Source: Streptomyces sp. ERV7
Lineage (GTDB): Bacteria > Actinomycetota > Actinomycetes > Streptomycetales > Streptomycetaceae
DNA: 64,000 nt
Direction of reading: 5' to 3'
Assembly (NCBI RefSeq): GCF_001653515.1
Contig: NZ_LYOY01000040.1
Location: 620,001-684,000 of the forward strand
A program made the position numbers and the translations under genes. Each line of letters starts with the position of its first letter. The first letter of the stretch is position 1. Of this stretch, positions 35,712-45,685 are shown piece after piece. A model generated the notes under the pieces. It was not told the origin of the DNA. It did no database searches and worked only from the letters and a program-made list of their open reading frames with translations.

Positions 35712-36644
35712 CTATGACACCGCTCGGGCAACCGCCACCGCCGCCGCGTCCGCGATCAGTTTGTTGTCGTAATCGGCTTCCTTCGTCCCGCGGTTGGACA
35801 GGATCGCCACGACGATGGGCGCGGCGTCGGGGGGCCACACCACGGCGATGTCGTTGCGGATGCCGTAGACACCGCCCGCGCCGGTCTTGTCGCCGACCGT
35901 CCAGCCCTTGGGGACTCCGGCCCGGATGAGTTCGCCTCCGGTGGTGTTGGTCCGCAGCCACCGCGTCAGCTGGGCACGTTCGGCCGTGCCGAGGCGGTCG
36001 CCGAGGACGAACGCGCGCAGGTCCTTGGCCAGCGCGCGGGGCGTGGTGGTGTCCCGCACGGTGCCGGGGGCCCACTGGTTCAGGTCCGGCTCGCGGCGCT
36101 CGACGCGGGTCACCGTATCGCCCGTCTCCCTCAGGGCACGCTCCAGGCCCTTCGGTCCGCCGAGCGCGTCGAACAGCAGGTTCCCGGCCGTGTTGTCGCT
36201 GTAGCGCACGGCGGCGTCGCACAGCTCGCCCAGCGTCATTCCGGTGTCGACGTGCTTCTCGGTGACGGGCGAGTTGGCCACCAGATCGTCCTTGGAGTAG
36301 GTGATCAGCTTGGTCATGCCGTCGAGGGAGTACTTCCGCAGGACGGCCCCGGCGGCGAGCGCCTTGAACGTGGAGGCGTAGGCGAACCGTTCCCCGTCGC
36401 GCCAGGCCACCTCACGCCCGTCGCCGGTGTTCACCGCGTACACCCCGAGCCGCGCCCCGTACTTGCGCTCCAGCTCCTTGAAATCGGCCACGGGCGGCTT
36501 CGTGTCCGTATGCGGCCGTGTCGTCGCGGCGGGCGGCGCGGGTGACGACGCCTGGCCACCGGCCTGCGCGCAGGCCATCAGCGGAAGAGCGGCGAGCAGG
36601 GCGAGCCCGCCCAGTGCGGCACGTCGTGCGCGTGCGTACGGCAT
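35712..36644 (-). CDS. Class A beta-lactamase, lipoprotein
   Basis: A 310-residue serine beta-lactamase with every class A motif: S-x-x-K in YASTFKAL (about residue 91), SDN in RYSDNTAG, the omega-loop E-x-x-L-N in REPDLNQ, and KTG in VGDKTGAGG. The ATG at 36644 follows GGAGG at seven bases. The signal ends in a lipobox (LPLMAC), so the enzyme is anchored on the outer face of the membrane rather than released. A low-complexity Pro/Ala linker follows the cysteine. No regulator (BlaI/AmpR type) adjoins, suggesting constitutive or background expression. Confidence 0.95.
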   Translation of the reverse strand: MPYARARRAALGGLALLAALPLMACAQAGGQASSPAPPAATTRPHTDTKPPVADFKELERKYGARLGVYAVNTGDGREVAWRDGERFAYASTFKALAAGAVLRKYSLDGMTKLITYSKDDLVANSPVTEKHVDTGMTLGELCDAAVRYSDNTAGNLLFDALGGPKGLERALRETGDTVTRVERREPDLNQWAPGTVRDTTTPRALAKDLRAFVLGDRLGTAERAQLTRWLRTNTTGGELIRAGVPKGWTVGDKTGAGGVYGIRNDIAVVWPPDAAPIVVAILSNRGTKEADYDNKLIADAAAVAVARAVS

Positions 36645-36789
36645 GGTCCAACCTCCGGGTGCGCGGGGGAAATCCGTGCGTATCAGGGATGAGGAGCACA
36701 TGCCCCGATCTTGCCCGGGGAACCCGGCCTCCCGTCGAAGCAACCGGCCCCCTCCTTGCGCGCCGAGGCGCAGCCGGTGGCGCGGGCGA

Positions 36790-38385
36790 TCAGTCCACGT
36801 CGATCACCACCGAGTGCCGGCCACTGGCCCCGTCCGGGATCGTGGGGGTGCGCCGGTCGGTCTGCACCTGGCCGCTGCGGTCGGTGGCGCGGACGGTCAG
36901 GGTGTGCTCGCCCGCGGTGGCCTTCCAGGGCAGGGACCACTGGCGCCAGGTGTCAGCCGTGTCCTCGGCGGCGAGGTCGGCCGGCACCCAGGGCCCCTCG
37001 TCCACCCGTACCTCGACCCGGTCGACACCGCGGTGCTGGGCCCACGCGACCCCGGCGATCATCACCGTTCCGGCTTTCGGCCGGGCGGACGGCTTCGGGG
37101 TGTCGATACGGGACTCGGTCTTGACGGGCGCCTTCCTCGCCCAGGACCGTTTGACCCAGTACGCGTCGTAGGCGTCGAACGTGGTCAGCTCGATGTCCCG
37201 GACCCATTTGCACGCCGATACGTATCCGTACAGCCCGGGGACCACCATGCGGACGGGGAAGCCGTGGGCGAAGGGGAGGGGCTCGCCGTTCATGCCGATC
37301 GCCAGCAGCGCGTCGCGGCCGTCCATGACGTCCTCGACCGGGGTGCCGATCGTCATCCCGTCCACCGAGCGGGCCACCAGCTGATCCGCCGGCCCGCCCC
37401 GCGACGGTGGCCGCACTCCCGCTTCCTTGAGCAGGTCGGCCAGGCGTACCCCGATCCAGCGCGCGTTGCCCACATAGGGACCCCCCACTTCGTTGGAGAC
37501 ACACGTCAACGTGATGTCGCGCTCGATGAGTTCACGGCCCAGGAGGTCCTCGAAGGTGAGCGTGACGGGGCGGCTGACGCCCTTTCCGTGGATCTTCATC
37601 CGCCAGGTGGTGGCGTTCACCTTCGGTACGACCAGGGCGGTGTCAACCCGGTAGAAGTCACTGTTGGGGGTGATGAAGGGGCTGAGGCCAGGCGTGTGCA
37701 GCATGGCCCCGGGCGGAAGGGGCCGGGCGGACGAGGCGACGGCGGGCAGCTTCACCTTGCCGCGAGAAGCGACCGCTCCCCGGCCGTTGGCGTTGTTCAG
37801 TGTCCTTCCCAGCAGGCCGGTGCCCGCCGAGGCGACGGCGGCCGCGGTGGCCGCCACGACAAACCCGCGGCGGTCCCAGTCCTGAGGACCTCCCGAGGCT
37901 TCCCCCTCCGCCGCACCGGTCGCGGTCCCCGCCCCTGGGGTGAGGCGGCCGATCAGCAGGTACAGCAATCCTGCCCCGGCCGCAGCGCCGACCATCGACG
38001 GCATCGCGTCAGCGCTGCCCACCGAGTCGGGACGACTGCTCGCAGCAAGCGCTCCCACCAGCCCGAACAGCAGCACCCCGGCGGCACCGGTACGGCGGAA
38101 GCGCAGCGCCAGCACGCCGAGCACCAGGGCGAGCAGAGCCAGCACACCCAGAATCCCCAGCTGTAGGACGAGCTTGTCGTGGGTACCGAAGTGGCGGATC
38201 GCCCAGTCCTTCACGGCGGGAGGCGTGCTGTCGATGGCCGCACCGCCCACCGCGATCACCGGACCGGATTCGGGCCGAACCGTGGCGGAGACCAACTCCG
38301 CCACGGCCAGCGCCGCGAACCCGGCGAGCAGTCCGGACAGGGCTGCGAGCGGAAGGCGGATCCCGCTGCTCAGAGGTTTCATCAC
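36790..38385 (-). CDS. Membrane-anchored molybdopterin oxidoreductase (sulfite-oxidase type)
   Basis: A 531-residue protein. The first ~145 residues hold four hydrophobic helices; a twin-arginine-like segment (DWDRRGFVVAATAAAVASAG) comes at about 170-190. The sulfite-oxidase Moco domain follows, with the molybdenum-ligating Cys in ITLTCVSNEVGG (about residue 294) and heme-free features such as HGFPVRMVVPGLYGYVSACKW. A C-terminal Ig-like dimerisation domain ends the protein. It is likely exported and acts on sulfite or another small oxyanion/sulfoxide. It starts ATGATG; either may be used. The nearest electron carrier is not in the window. Confidence 0.9.
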   Translation of the reverse strand: MMKPLSSGIRLPLAALSGLLAGFAALAVAELVSATVRPESGPVIAVGGAAIDSTPPAVKDWAIRHFGTHDKLVLQLGILGVLALLALVLGVLALRFRRTGAAGVLLFGLVGALAASSRPDSVGSADAMPSMVGAAAGAGLLYLLIGRLTPGAGTATGAAEGEASGGPQDWDRRGFVVAATAAAVASAGTGLLGRTLNNANGRGAVASRGKVKLPAVASSARPLPPGAMLHTPGLSPFITPNSDFYRVDTALVVPKVNATTWRMKIHGKGVSRPVTLTFEDLLGRELIERDITLTCVSNEVGGPYVGNARWIGVRLADLLKEAGVRPPSRGGPADQLVARSVDGMTIGTPVEDVMDGRDALLAIGMNGEPLPFAHGFPVRMVVPGLYGYVSACKWVRDIELTTFDAYDAYWVKRSWARKAPVKTESRIDTPKPSARPKAGTVMIAGVAWAQHRGVDRVEVRVDEGPWVPADLAAEDTADTWRQWSLPWKATAGEHTLTVRATDRSGQVQTDRRTPTIPDGASGRHSVVIDVD

Positions 38386-38600
38386 GGCCCCATCGACGTC
38401 GGACGGTTTCTTCTCGGACCACGCTCCGCCCGCTGAGCACCCTTCCCGGCGAGGCTCGACTCCCGTTCACTGAGTTGGCGCCGTCTACGAGGCCCGCCGA
38501 CGGGACAGCCGTCCGGCGGTCTCCGCACCCTTGACCACTCGTAGCGCCCTGTAGTCATCCGATTGCGCGCCGTGGGGGTGCATGCCACGCTGATCCGGGG

Positions 38601-39638
38601 CGCGTCACCGCGACCGGAACCGTCGACGGCACCCGCCACCAGGACGCACGCCTCCTGCTGCCCGGCGGCACCCACCGCGTCGAGCGCGGCACCCGGCTCG
38701 TCTTCGCCCCCGGCGACCCCGTCCCCGGCAGCGACGCGGGCGGCGCGGGCATGTCCACGCCCCTCGCCCACGCCCGCCAGGAACGCCCGCTGTACGCCAC
38801 GTACGGGCTGATCGTCGCCACCTTCCTCGGCACCATGGGCCTGCCGCACGTGGTCGTCCGCTTCTACACCAGCCCGCACGGCGTCGCCGCCCGCCGCACC
38901 ACGGTCGTCGTCCTCGGCCTGATCGGCGCCTTCTATCTGCTGCCGCCCGTCTACGGAGCCTTCGGCAGGCTGTACGCGCCCGAACTCGCCCTCACCGGAC
39001 AGGCCGACGCCGCCGTGCTCGTCCTGCCGCACCTGGTCATCGGCGGAGTCGGCGGCAACCTGCTCGGCGCACTCCTCGCGGGCGGCGCCTTCGCGGCGTT
39101 CCTGTCCACCGCGTCCGGGCTGACCCTGGCGGTCGCGGGCGTCCTCACCCAGGACGTGCTGCCGACCCGGGGCGTCCGGCACTTCCGCCTCGCCACCCTG
39201 CTCGCGGTCGCGGTACCGCTGGCGGCCAGCGCCCTGGTGGGCGGACTCCCGGTCGCCGACGCGGTGGGCCTGGCGTTCGCGGTCTCCGCGTCCTCGTTCT
39301 GCCCGCTGCTGGTGCTCGGCATCTGGTGGCGCGGGCTCACCCCGCCGGGCGCGGTCGCGGGGATGGTGGCGGGCGGCGGCTCGGCACTGCTCGCGGTCAC
39401 CGCCACCATGGCCGGACTCCCGGGCGGCGGACCGCTGCACGCGCTGCTCGCCTGGCCCGCCCTGTGGTCGGTGCCGCTCGGCTTCCTCACGATGATCCTG
39501 GTGTCCCTGGCGACGCCCGCCCGGATCCCGGCGGGCACGGCCGCGATACTGGCCCGCTTCCATCTGCCGGAAGCGCTGTACGCGGGGCAGCGCGGCGGAC
39601 CCGCCCACCCCGCCGCACCCCGTCGGGCCCAGGCGTGA
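38601..39638 (+). pseudogene. Sodium:solute symporter (SSS), 5'-truncated
   Basis: The frame that ends at 39638 matches the C-terminal half of an SSS/acetate-type symporter: LIVATFLGTMGLPHVVVRFY, then ARRTTVVVLGLIG, then helices to the end. Upstream in the same frame, back to about 38601, is the family's insert (TATGTVDGTRHQDARL, then HRVERGTRLVFAPGDP). Before 38600 similarity stops abruptly, so the first several helices are missing. An internal ATG (38751) could give 295 residues, but not a working transporter. The stop overlaps the GTG of the sensor kinase (GTGA). Confidence 0.75.
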
Positions 39639-40849
39639 ACGGGTTCCTGGCCGGGATGTTCGCGGCGGCCCTCCCCCTGGTCGCGGCCGGTTTCTGGGCC
39701 GGGCGGCGCACCGCGCGCCCACAGGGGCTCGGCGATCTGGGCACGCCCGTGGAGCACGCCACCTTCCAGACCCTGCACACCGCGTCGGTGGCCGCGCCCC
39801 CGCTGCGGGCCGGGCTCACCCCCGACACCGCGCGGCGCGCCGCCCGGGGTCTGCGCACCCTGCTCGGCACCGACGCGCTCTGCCTGACCGACGGGTCCTC
39901 GGTGCTGACCTGGGACGGGGCGGGGGAGCACCACAGCACGGAGATCCTGGAGCGGCTCGGCCGCATCCGCGAGACCGGCCGGGGCGAGGCGTTCCGCATC
40001 CACTGCGACGACGACGGCTGCGCCCTGCACTGGGCGGTGGTGGCCCCGCTCACCGTCGACGACCGGGTGCACGGCGCCCTGGTCGCCTGCGCGCCGCGCG
40101 AGTCGGCGGTGCTCGTCCGGGCGGCGGGCGAGGTGGCCCGCTGGGTCTCGGTCCAGCTGGAGCTCGCCGACCTCGACCGGTCCCGCACCCGGCTGATCGA
40201 GGCCGAGATCAAGGCGCTGCGGGCGCAGATCTCCCCGCACTTCGTCTTCAACTCGCTGGCCGTGATCGCCTCGTTCGTACGGACGGACCCGGACCGGGCC
40301 CGCGAACTGCTCCTGGAGTTCGCGGACTTCACCCGCTACTCCTTCCGCAGGCACGGCGACTTCACCACCCTGGCCGACGAACTGCACGCCATCGACCAGT
40401 ACCTGGCCCTGGTCCGCGCCCGCTTCGGGGAGCGGCTCTCGGTGACCCTCCAGATAGCCCCCGAGGTGCTGCCGGTGGCCCTGCCCTTCCTGTGCCTCCA
40501 GCCGCTCGTCGAGAACGCCGTCAAGCACGGTCTGGAGGGCAAGACCGACAAGAGCCACATCAGCATCACGGCCCAGGACGCCGGGTCCGAGGCGCTGGTG
40601 GTCATCGAGGACAACGGCGTCGGCATGGAGCCCGACCGGCTGCGCCGCCTCCTCGCGGGCGAGGCCGGCCCGTCCGCGGGCATCGGCCTGTCCAACGTGG
40701 ACGACCGGCTGCGCCAGGTCTACGGGGACGGGCACGGCCTGGTCATCGAGACGGCGGTGGGCGCCGGAATGAAGATCACGGTCCGGCTGCCCAAATATCA
40801 GCCGGGCGTCCACTCGGCGCCGGACAGCCCTACCCCTCGTACTCGGTGA
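39635..40849 (+). CDS. LytS/YehU-type sensor histidine kinase, orphan
   Basis: A 404-residue kinase. One N-terminal helix (FLAGMFAAALPLVAAGFWAG), a GAF-like sensor region (~60-185), then the His_kinase dimerisation motif EIKALRAQISPHFVFNSLA with the phospho-acceptor His near residue 200. The ATPase domain follows, with VENAVKHGL (N box), EDNGVGM and GIGLSNVDDRLRQ (G boxes). The GTG start overlaps the stop of the truncated symporter by GTGA, so its translation was coupled to it. Normally a LytTR response regulator adjoins; here the next gene is an unrelated acetyltransferase in the opposite direction, overlapping its last 20 bp. Confidence 0.9.
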   Translation: MNGFLAGMFAAALPLVAAGFWAGRRTARPQGLGDLGTPVEHATFQTLHTASVAAPPLRAGLTPDTARRAARGLRTLLGTDALCLTDGSSVLTWDGAGEHHSTEILERLGRIRETGRGEAFRIHCDDDGCALHWAVVAPLTVDDRVHGALVACAPRESAVLVRAAGEVARWVSVQLELADLDRSRTRLIEAEIKALRAQISPHFVFNSLAVIASFVRTDPDRARELLLEFADFTRYSFRRHGDFTTLADELHAIDQYLALVRARFGERLSVTLQIAPEVLPVALPFLCLQPLVENAVKHGLEGKTDKSHISITAQDAGSEALVVIEDNGVGMEPDRLRRLLAGEAGPSAGIGLSNVDDRLRQVYGDGHGLVIETAVGAGMKITVRLPKYQPGVHSAPDSPTPRTR

Positions 40850-41363
40850 GGTCGATCGAGTGCACCGCGAGCTGGTGGCCGTACCGGGGGTCGGTCGTGA
40901 CCTTCTCGGGGACCATGCCCAGCTTGCTGATCACGTTGTGGGACGCCGTGTCGCCCACGCGCGTGATGGCGATGACCCGGTCGAGGCCGCGGTCCTGGAG
41001 GGCGAACTCAAGGGACGCCTGCGCGGCCTCCGAGGCGTACCCCTGCCCCCAGAACTGCCGCCCCAGACGCCAGCTGATCTCCACGGCCGGCAGCACCTCG
41101 GGCAGATAGGTGGGCACGGAGAGCCCGGTGACCCCGGCCAGCTCGCCCGAGCCGAGGAGTTCGACGGCGAAGAGCCCGAAGCCCTCCTCGTCCCACTCCT
41201 CCTCCCAGCGCTCGATGTCCTCGGCGGTCTGCTCCAGATCGAGGACCGAGCCGTCCCCGGTCCAGCGCATGACGTCCGGATCGGCGTTGATGTCGGCCAG
41301 GGCGGGCAGGTCGTCCTCGTCCCAGCGGCGCAGGAGCAGACGGGGGGTGTGGATCTCGGTCAT
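40830..41363 (-). CDS. GNAT acetyltransferase (RimJ/RimL type)
   Basis: A 177-residue N-acetyltransferase. It begins with the family's TPRLLLRRWDEDDLPAL, and the acetyl-CoA loop is in SWRLGRQFWGQGYASEAAQA, followed by RVIAITRVGDTASHNVISKLG. Members acetylate ribosomal-protein or small-molecule amines; the substrate here is unknown. Its 3' end overlaps the kinase's 3' end by 20 bp. Confidence 0.9.
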   Translation of the reverse strand: MTEIHTPRLLLRRWDEDDLPALADINADPDVMRWTGDGSVLDLEQTAEDIERWEEEWDEEGFGLFAVELLGSGELAGVTGLSVPTYLPEVLPAVEISWRLGRQFWGQGYASEAAQASLEFALQDRGLDRVIAITRVGDTASHNVISKLGMVPEKVTTDPRYGHQLAVHSIDLTEYEG

Positions 41364-41430
41364 GCGCCCATCCTGTCGAATACGGGGCCGAACCGGTAAT
41401 CAGCGGTCCCGGCGCGGGCAGACTCCGGCC

Positions 41431-42381
41431 GTGGACGGACCGCGGGACCAACCGGCCGGAGGTGCGCTGCGCGGGCGCGTGGCCGTGGTGGCCGGGGCCA
41501 CCCGCGGCGCCGGACGCGGTATCGCCGCCGCCCTGGGCGAGGCGGGCGCGACCGTGGTGTGCACCGGCCGCAGCAGCCGTACGCATCCGCTCCCGTCCGA
41601 CTACGACCGCCCCGAGACCGTCGAGGAGACCGCCGAGCTGGTCACCCGGCTCGGCGGCACCGGCATCGCGGCCGTCACCGACCACCTCGACCCCGCGCAG
41701 GTGCAGGCACTGGCCGAGCGGATCGCCGAGGAGCACGGCGTCCTCGACATCCTGGTCAACGACATCTGGGGCGCCGAAGTGCTCAAGGGCGGCCCCGCCG
41801 ACTGGAACACCCCGATGTGGGAGCACGACCTCGACGACGGGCTGCGCATCCTGCGCCTGGCCGTCGACACGCATCTGATCACCTCCCACCGTCTGCTGCC
41901 GCTGCTCACCGCCCGGCCGGGCGGTCTGCTGGTCGAGGTGACCGACGGCACCGCCGCCTACAACGCGGCGCACTACCGGATCTCCGTCTTCTACGACCTG
42001 GCCAAGGCCGCCGTGAACCGGCTGGCGTTCTCGCAGGGGCACGAACTCGCCCCGTACGGCGGCACGGCCGTCTCGCTCACCCCCGGCTGGCTGCGCTCGG
42101 AGATGATGCTGGACGCCTTCGGCGTCACCGAGGAGAACTGGCGCGAGGCGGCCGCCCCGCCGGACTTCGCCCTCTCGGAGTCGCCGCGGTACGTGGGGCG
42201 CGCGGTCGCCGCGCTGGCGGCCGACGGCGGACGGGCACGCTGGAACCAGCAGTCGCTCAGCTCCGGCGAGCTCGCCCGCGTCTACGGCTTCACCGACACG
42301 GACGGCTCCCGCCCCGACATCTGGCGGTTCATGGCGGACCGCGAGCGGGGGAGGGAGCCGGACCCCGGCGCGTACCGGTGA
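41431..42381 (+). CDS. Short-chain dehydrogenase/reductase
   Basis: A 316-residue SDR: nucleotide motif VVAGATRGAGRGIA near residue 20, catalytic YDLAK (about residue 189), and a conserved Asn at VNDIWGAE. This longer form, with inserts after strand 2 (GRSSRTHPLPSDYDRPETVEE) and at the C-terminus, recurs in actinomycetes as uncharacterised oxidoreductases. The GTG at 41431 has no good Shine-Dalgarno. It is divergent from the acetyltransferase gene. Confidence 0.88.
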   Translation: MDGPRDQPAGGALRGRVAVVAGATRGAGRGIAAALGEAGATVVCTGRSSRTHPLPSDYDRPETVEETAELVTRLGGTGIAAVTDHLDPAQVQALAERIAEEHGVLDILVNDIWGAEVLKGGPADWNTPMWEHDLDDGLRILRLAVDTHLITSHRLLPLLTARPGGLLVEVTDGTAAYNAAHYRISVFYDLAKAAVNRLAFSQGHELAPYGGTAVSLTPGWLRSEMMLDAFGVTEENWREAAAPPDFALSESPRYVGRAVAALAADGGRARWNQQSLSSGELARVYGFTDTDGSRPDIWRFMADRERGREPDPGAYR

Positions 42382-42649
42382 CGGGTGCGGCGCACAGCCA
42401 GGTGTGGAACTTCCGGATGCACCAGGTCTTCACCAGCTGGGTGAGCGCGCAATAGACGTACGCGGACACAGGGGCGTACGGAAAAGTGGGCGCGGTGCGG
42501 AGCGGCCGCGTGCCGCGGTGGGAGCCGGCGGCGCCCGCCGGGACTACCGGGCGGTAATCGGTGTCGCACAACGCCTGTTCTCCTGAAGCCCACTGTGCTT
42601 CCATGCCACAGCGGGGACGGGGCCGCCGAGCGGCAGGGGGAGCGTGGGT

Positions 42650-43555
42650 ATGGACCGGCGGGGCTTTCTCAGAGGAGCGGCCGTACTTCCGGCCGCCGGA
42701 CTCCTGGCGTACACGGGCGCCGCGCCCGCCGCGGCCCGCACCCTGGGCACCGGCGACTGGATGGCGGGCCTCGGCGGCTCGACCGACCTGCGGCAGCTGA
42801 CGATCCCCGGCACCCACGACACCGGCGCCCGCTTCGGCGGTCTGTGGGTGAAGTGCCAGAGCGCGCTCGTCGCCGCCCAGCTGAACGCCGGCATCCGCTT
42901 CCTGGACGTACGCTGCCGGGCCACCGGCGACGCCTTCGCCATCCACCACGCCGCCTTCTACCAGAACCTGATGTTCGGCGATGTACTGATCGCCTGCCGG
43001 GACTTCCTCGCCGCCCACCCGGGCGAGACCGTGCTGATGCGCGTCAAGCAGGAGTACTCGACGGTCAGCGACGCGGAGTTCCGCCGGATCTTCGACATCT
43101 ACCTCGACCAGAAGGGCTGGCGGCCGCTGTTCCGCCTCGACTCCGTGCTGCCCGCGCTCGGCGAGGCCCGGGGCAGGGTGGTGCTGCTCGCCGACAACGG
43201 CGGCCTGCCCGGCGTCCGCTACGGCGACCCGGCGCTCTTCGACATCCAGGACGACTACAACGCCGAGCCCTTCGGCAAGTACCCCAAGATCGAGGCCCAG
43301 TTCCGCAAGGCCGCCGACCAGCCCGGCAAGCTCTACATCAACTATGTGAGCACGGCGGCCGGGCTGCCGCCCGAGTGGAACGCCGCCCGGCTCAACCCGC
43401 AGGTGCGCACCTTCCTGAACGGTTCGGCGCCGGCCGGCCGCACCGGGCTCGGCATCGTCCCCATGGACTTCCCGGACGCGACCTCGGGGCTCATCGACGC
43501 CGTACTGCGGCACAACCCCGCCCCCGCCGCCTCCCGGGCGCGGCCGAACGGGTGA
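42650..43555 (+). CDS. Tat-exported phosphatidylinositol-specific phospholipase C-like protein
   Basis: A 301-residue PLC X-domain protein. The Tat signal is MDRRGFLRGAAVLPAAG. Catalytic histidines are placed as in bacterial PI-PLC: TIPGTHDTGA and DAFAIHHAAFYQ, with FLDVRCR between. The ATG at 42650 is used, nine bases after GGGGA; a GTG at 42644 is possible. It probably cleaves phosphatidylinositol or related lipids outside the cell. Whether it is calcium-dependent, as in other Streptomyces PI-PLCs, cannot be told here. Confidence 0.9.
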   Translation: MDRRGFLRGAAVLPAAGLLAYTGAAPAAARTLGTGDWMAGLGGSTDLRQLTIPGTHDTGARFGGLWVKCQSALVAAQLNAGIRFLDVRCRATGDAFAIHHAAFYQNLMFGDVLIACRDFLAAHPGETVLMRVKQEYSTVSDAEFRRIFDIYLDQKGWRPLFRLDSVLPALGEARGRVVLLADNGGLPGVRYGDPALFDIQDDYNAEPFGKYPKIEAQFRKAADQPGKLYINYVSTAAGLPPEWNAARLNPQVRTFLNGSAPAGRTGLGIVPMDFPDATSGLIDAVLRHNPAPAASRARPNG

Positions 43556-43638
43556 CTGTGGGCCGACCGCACCACGAGGGGCCCACTGGGCGGGACTCCG
43601 TGATGCGGAGGAAAAACCCCCGAAGTTAAGCTGACGCA

Positions 43639-45657
43639 GTGGCTGGACGCGACCGACGGGAGATCGGGCCGGGCGAGAGGCTGGCCCTCAACCGCATGGG
43701 CAGCTTCGACTGGGACCTGGAGCACAACACCCTTGCGTTCGATGACGCCGGTCTCGCCGTCTTCGACCTGACGCCCGACGAATACGACGGGAACCCCGAC
43801 TCGCTGGTCTCCCGGGTGCCCCCCGAGGAGGGCGTGCGGGTCAACGCCGTGATCGACGAGGCCATGCAGACCGGCCGCTCCTCCTACGGCGCCTACTTCC
43901 AGCTCAGACGGCGCAACGGGCACCGGCAGTGGACCCATGTGCGCGGACGGATCCTGCGGGACGACCGGGGCGGCGCGTACCGCGTGCTCGGGATCGTCCG
44001 CAACGCCTCCACCGAGCTCACCGAGTTCACCTCGATCAGCCCGATGGAGGCGGGCCGGCGACGCATCACCGGCATCGTCCAGGGCACCACGGCGGCCCTC
44101 TCCAAGGCGGTCACCGTCGACGACGTCGCCGCGGTCCTCACCGGCACCGACGGCAGGGAGCGGTTCGGCGCCGACGGGCTCGTCCTCGGACTGGTCGAGG
44201 GCGGCGCGCTCAAGGTCATCGCGCTGGCCGGCGACTCGATGGAGGCGCTCGACGAGCTGAAGCTGCACCGTCTGGACGACTCGCTGCCGCTCGCCGAGGC
44301 CGTGCTGACCGGCCAGCCCCGGTTCGTCACCTCGCTGGGCGAGCTCGGCCACACCTTCCCCCGGCTCGCCCCGTACATCCAGAGCATGGAACTGGACGCG
44401 GCGGCCTTCCTGCCGCTGATCGCCCAGGCCCGCCCGGTCGGCGGCCTCGCGCTGTTCTTCCGGGGGCGCAGCGACTTCTCGGCCGAGGACCGCAACCTCT
44501 GTCTGGGGCTTGCGGGCATCGTCGCCCAGTCGCTCCAGCGGGCCATCCTCTTCGACCAGGAGCGCGAGTTCGCCACCGGCCTCCAGGCGTCGATGCTGCC
44601 CCGGCACGTGCCCGAGGTCACCGGCGCCGAGATCGCCGTGCGCTACCACGCGGCCTGGGGCGGCCGGGAGGTCGGCGGCGACTGGTACGACGTGATCGCG
44701 CTGCCCCGGGGGCGGGTCGGGGTGGTGGTCGGCGACGTCCAGGGCCACGACACCCACGCCGCCGCGATCATGGGCCAGCTGAGGATCGCGATCCGCGCCT
44801 ACGCGGGCGAGGGCCACCCGCCCGCGACGGTGCTCGCCCGTGCCTCCCGCTTCCTCGCCGAGCTCGACACCGAGCGCTTCGCGACCTGTACGTACGCGCA
44901 GGTGGACCTGGTCTCCGGCGGGGTCCGGGCGGTCCGCGCGGGCCATCTGGGGCCGTTCATCCGGCACACCGACGGCCGGGTGGGCCGCCCCAATCTGCGC
45001 GGCGGACTCCCGCTCGGGCTCGCCAGCGAGTTCGACGACGAGGACTTCCCCGAGACCCGGCTCGACCTGGTGCCCGGCGAGACGATGGTGATGTGCACCG
45101 ACGGGCTCGTGGAGGAGCCCGGCCTGGACATCGCGGCCGGGATGGACGCCCTGGAGGCGGCCGTCCGGACCGGACCCGAGGGGGCCGACGCGCTCGCGGA
45201 CCACCTCTCCGCCAGCCTGTGGGAGCGCTGGGGCACCGGCGACGACGTGGCCCTGCTGGTGCTGCGCCGCGCCCCCGACCCGGGCACCCCGCAGGCCCCC
45301 CGTATCCACCAGTACATCCACCAGGCCGACCCCGAGGGCTTGGCCGAGTCCAGGGTGGCCCTGCGCCGGGCCCTGGAGGACTGGGGCTTCGGGGAGCTCG
45401 TCGACGACGTGGAGCTGGCCGCGGGCGAGCTGCTCGGCAATGTCCTGCTGCACACCGAGGGCGGCGCCGTCCTCACCCTGGAGGTGCTGCCCGAGCCGGT
45501 GCGGCGGGGGGGGGCCCTCCCTCAGCAGCCTGTTCCGGCCGCGGCCTCGAAGGCGCCCCGCCCTTCTTCTCCGACCACCGCACCGGTGCCCACGGCCCGG
45601 CTCCAGGCCCGACCCCCACGGCGGGCCCGGCAGGGCCAGTTCGGGGCCGCTGCGTAG
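43639..45657 (+). CDS. PAS-GAF-SpoIIE protein phosphatase, ATPase domain truncated
   Basis: A 672-residue sensor phosphatase. A PAS domain (~15-130, GSFDWDLEHNTLAFDD) is followed by a GAF domain (~150-315) and the PP2C/SpoIIE domain (~330-535) with VGGDWYDVIALPRGR, VVVGDVQGHD and MCTDGLVEEP. An RsbW-like ATPase domain begins at ELAAGELLGNVLLHTEGG (~592) but is cut after LEVLPEP; the final ~55 residues are Pro/Ala/Arg-rich and unlike the family. The cut is at a run of ten G residues and just before the island integrase, so the 3' end was probably lost when the island inserted or rearranged. The phosphatase part may still act on anti-anti-sigma factors. Confidence 0.88.
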   Translation: MAGRDRREIGPGERLALNRMGSFDWDLEHNTLAFDDAGLAVFDLTPDEYDGNPDSLVSRVPPEEGVRVNAVIDEAMQTGRSSYGAYFQLRRRNGHRQWTHVRGRILRDDRGGAYRVLGIVRNASTELTEFTSISPMEAGRRRITGIVQGTTAALSKAVTVDDVAAVLTGTDGRERFGADGLVLGLVEGGALKVIALAGDSMEALDELKLHRLDDSLPLAEAVLTGQPRFVTSLGELGHTFPRLAPYIQSMELDAAAFLPLIAQARPVGGLALFFRGRSDFSAEDRNLCLGLAGIVAQSLQRAILFDQEREFATGLQASMLPRHVPEVTGAEIAVRYHAAWGGREVGGDWYDVIALPRGRVGVVVGDVQGHDTHAAAIMGQLRIAIRAYAGEGHPPATVLARASRFLAELDTERFATCTYAQVDLVSGGVRAVRAGHLGPFIRHTDGRVGRPNLRGGLPLGLASEFDDEDFPETRLDLVPGETMVMCTDGLVEEPGLDIAAGMDALEAAVRTGPEGADALADHLSASLWERWGTGDDVALLVLRRAPDPGTPQAPRIHQYIHQADPEGLAESRVALRRALEDWGFGELVDDVELAAGELLGNVLLHTEGGAVLTLEVLPEPVRRGGALPQQPVPAAASKAPRPSSPTTAPVPTARLQARPPRRARQGQFGAAA

Positions 45658-45685
45658 TCGACGACGTAAGAAAGGGGAGGTACAC

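Noticed and set aside
42382..42649. Small gene between the SDR and PLC genes
   Set aside because: Short open frames exist, but none has a Shine-Dalgarno, conserved look or domain.
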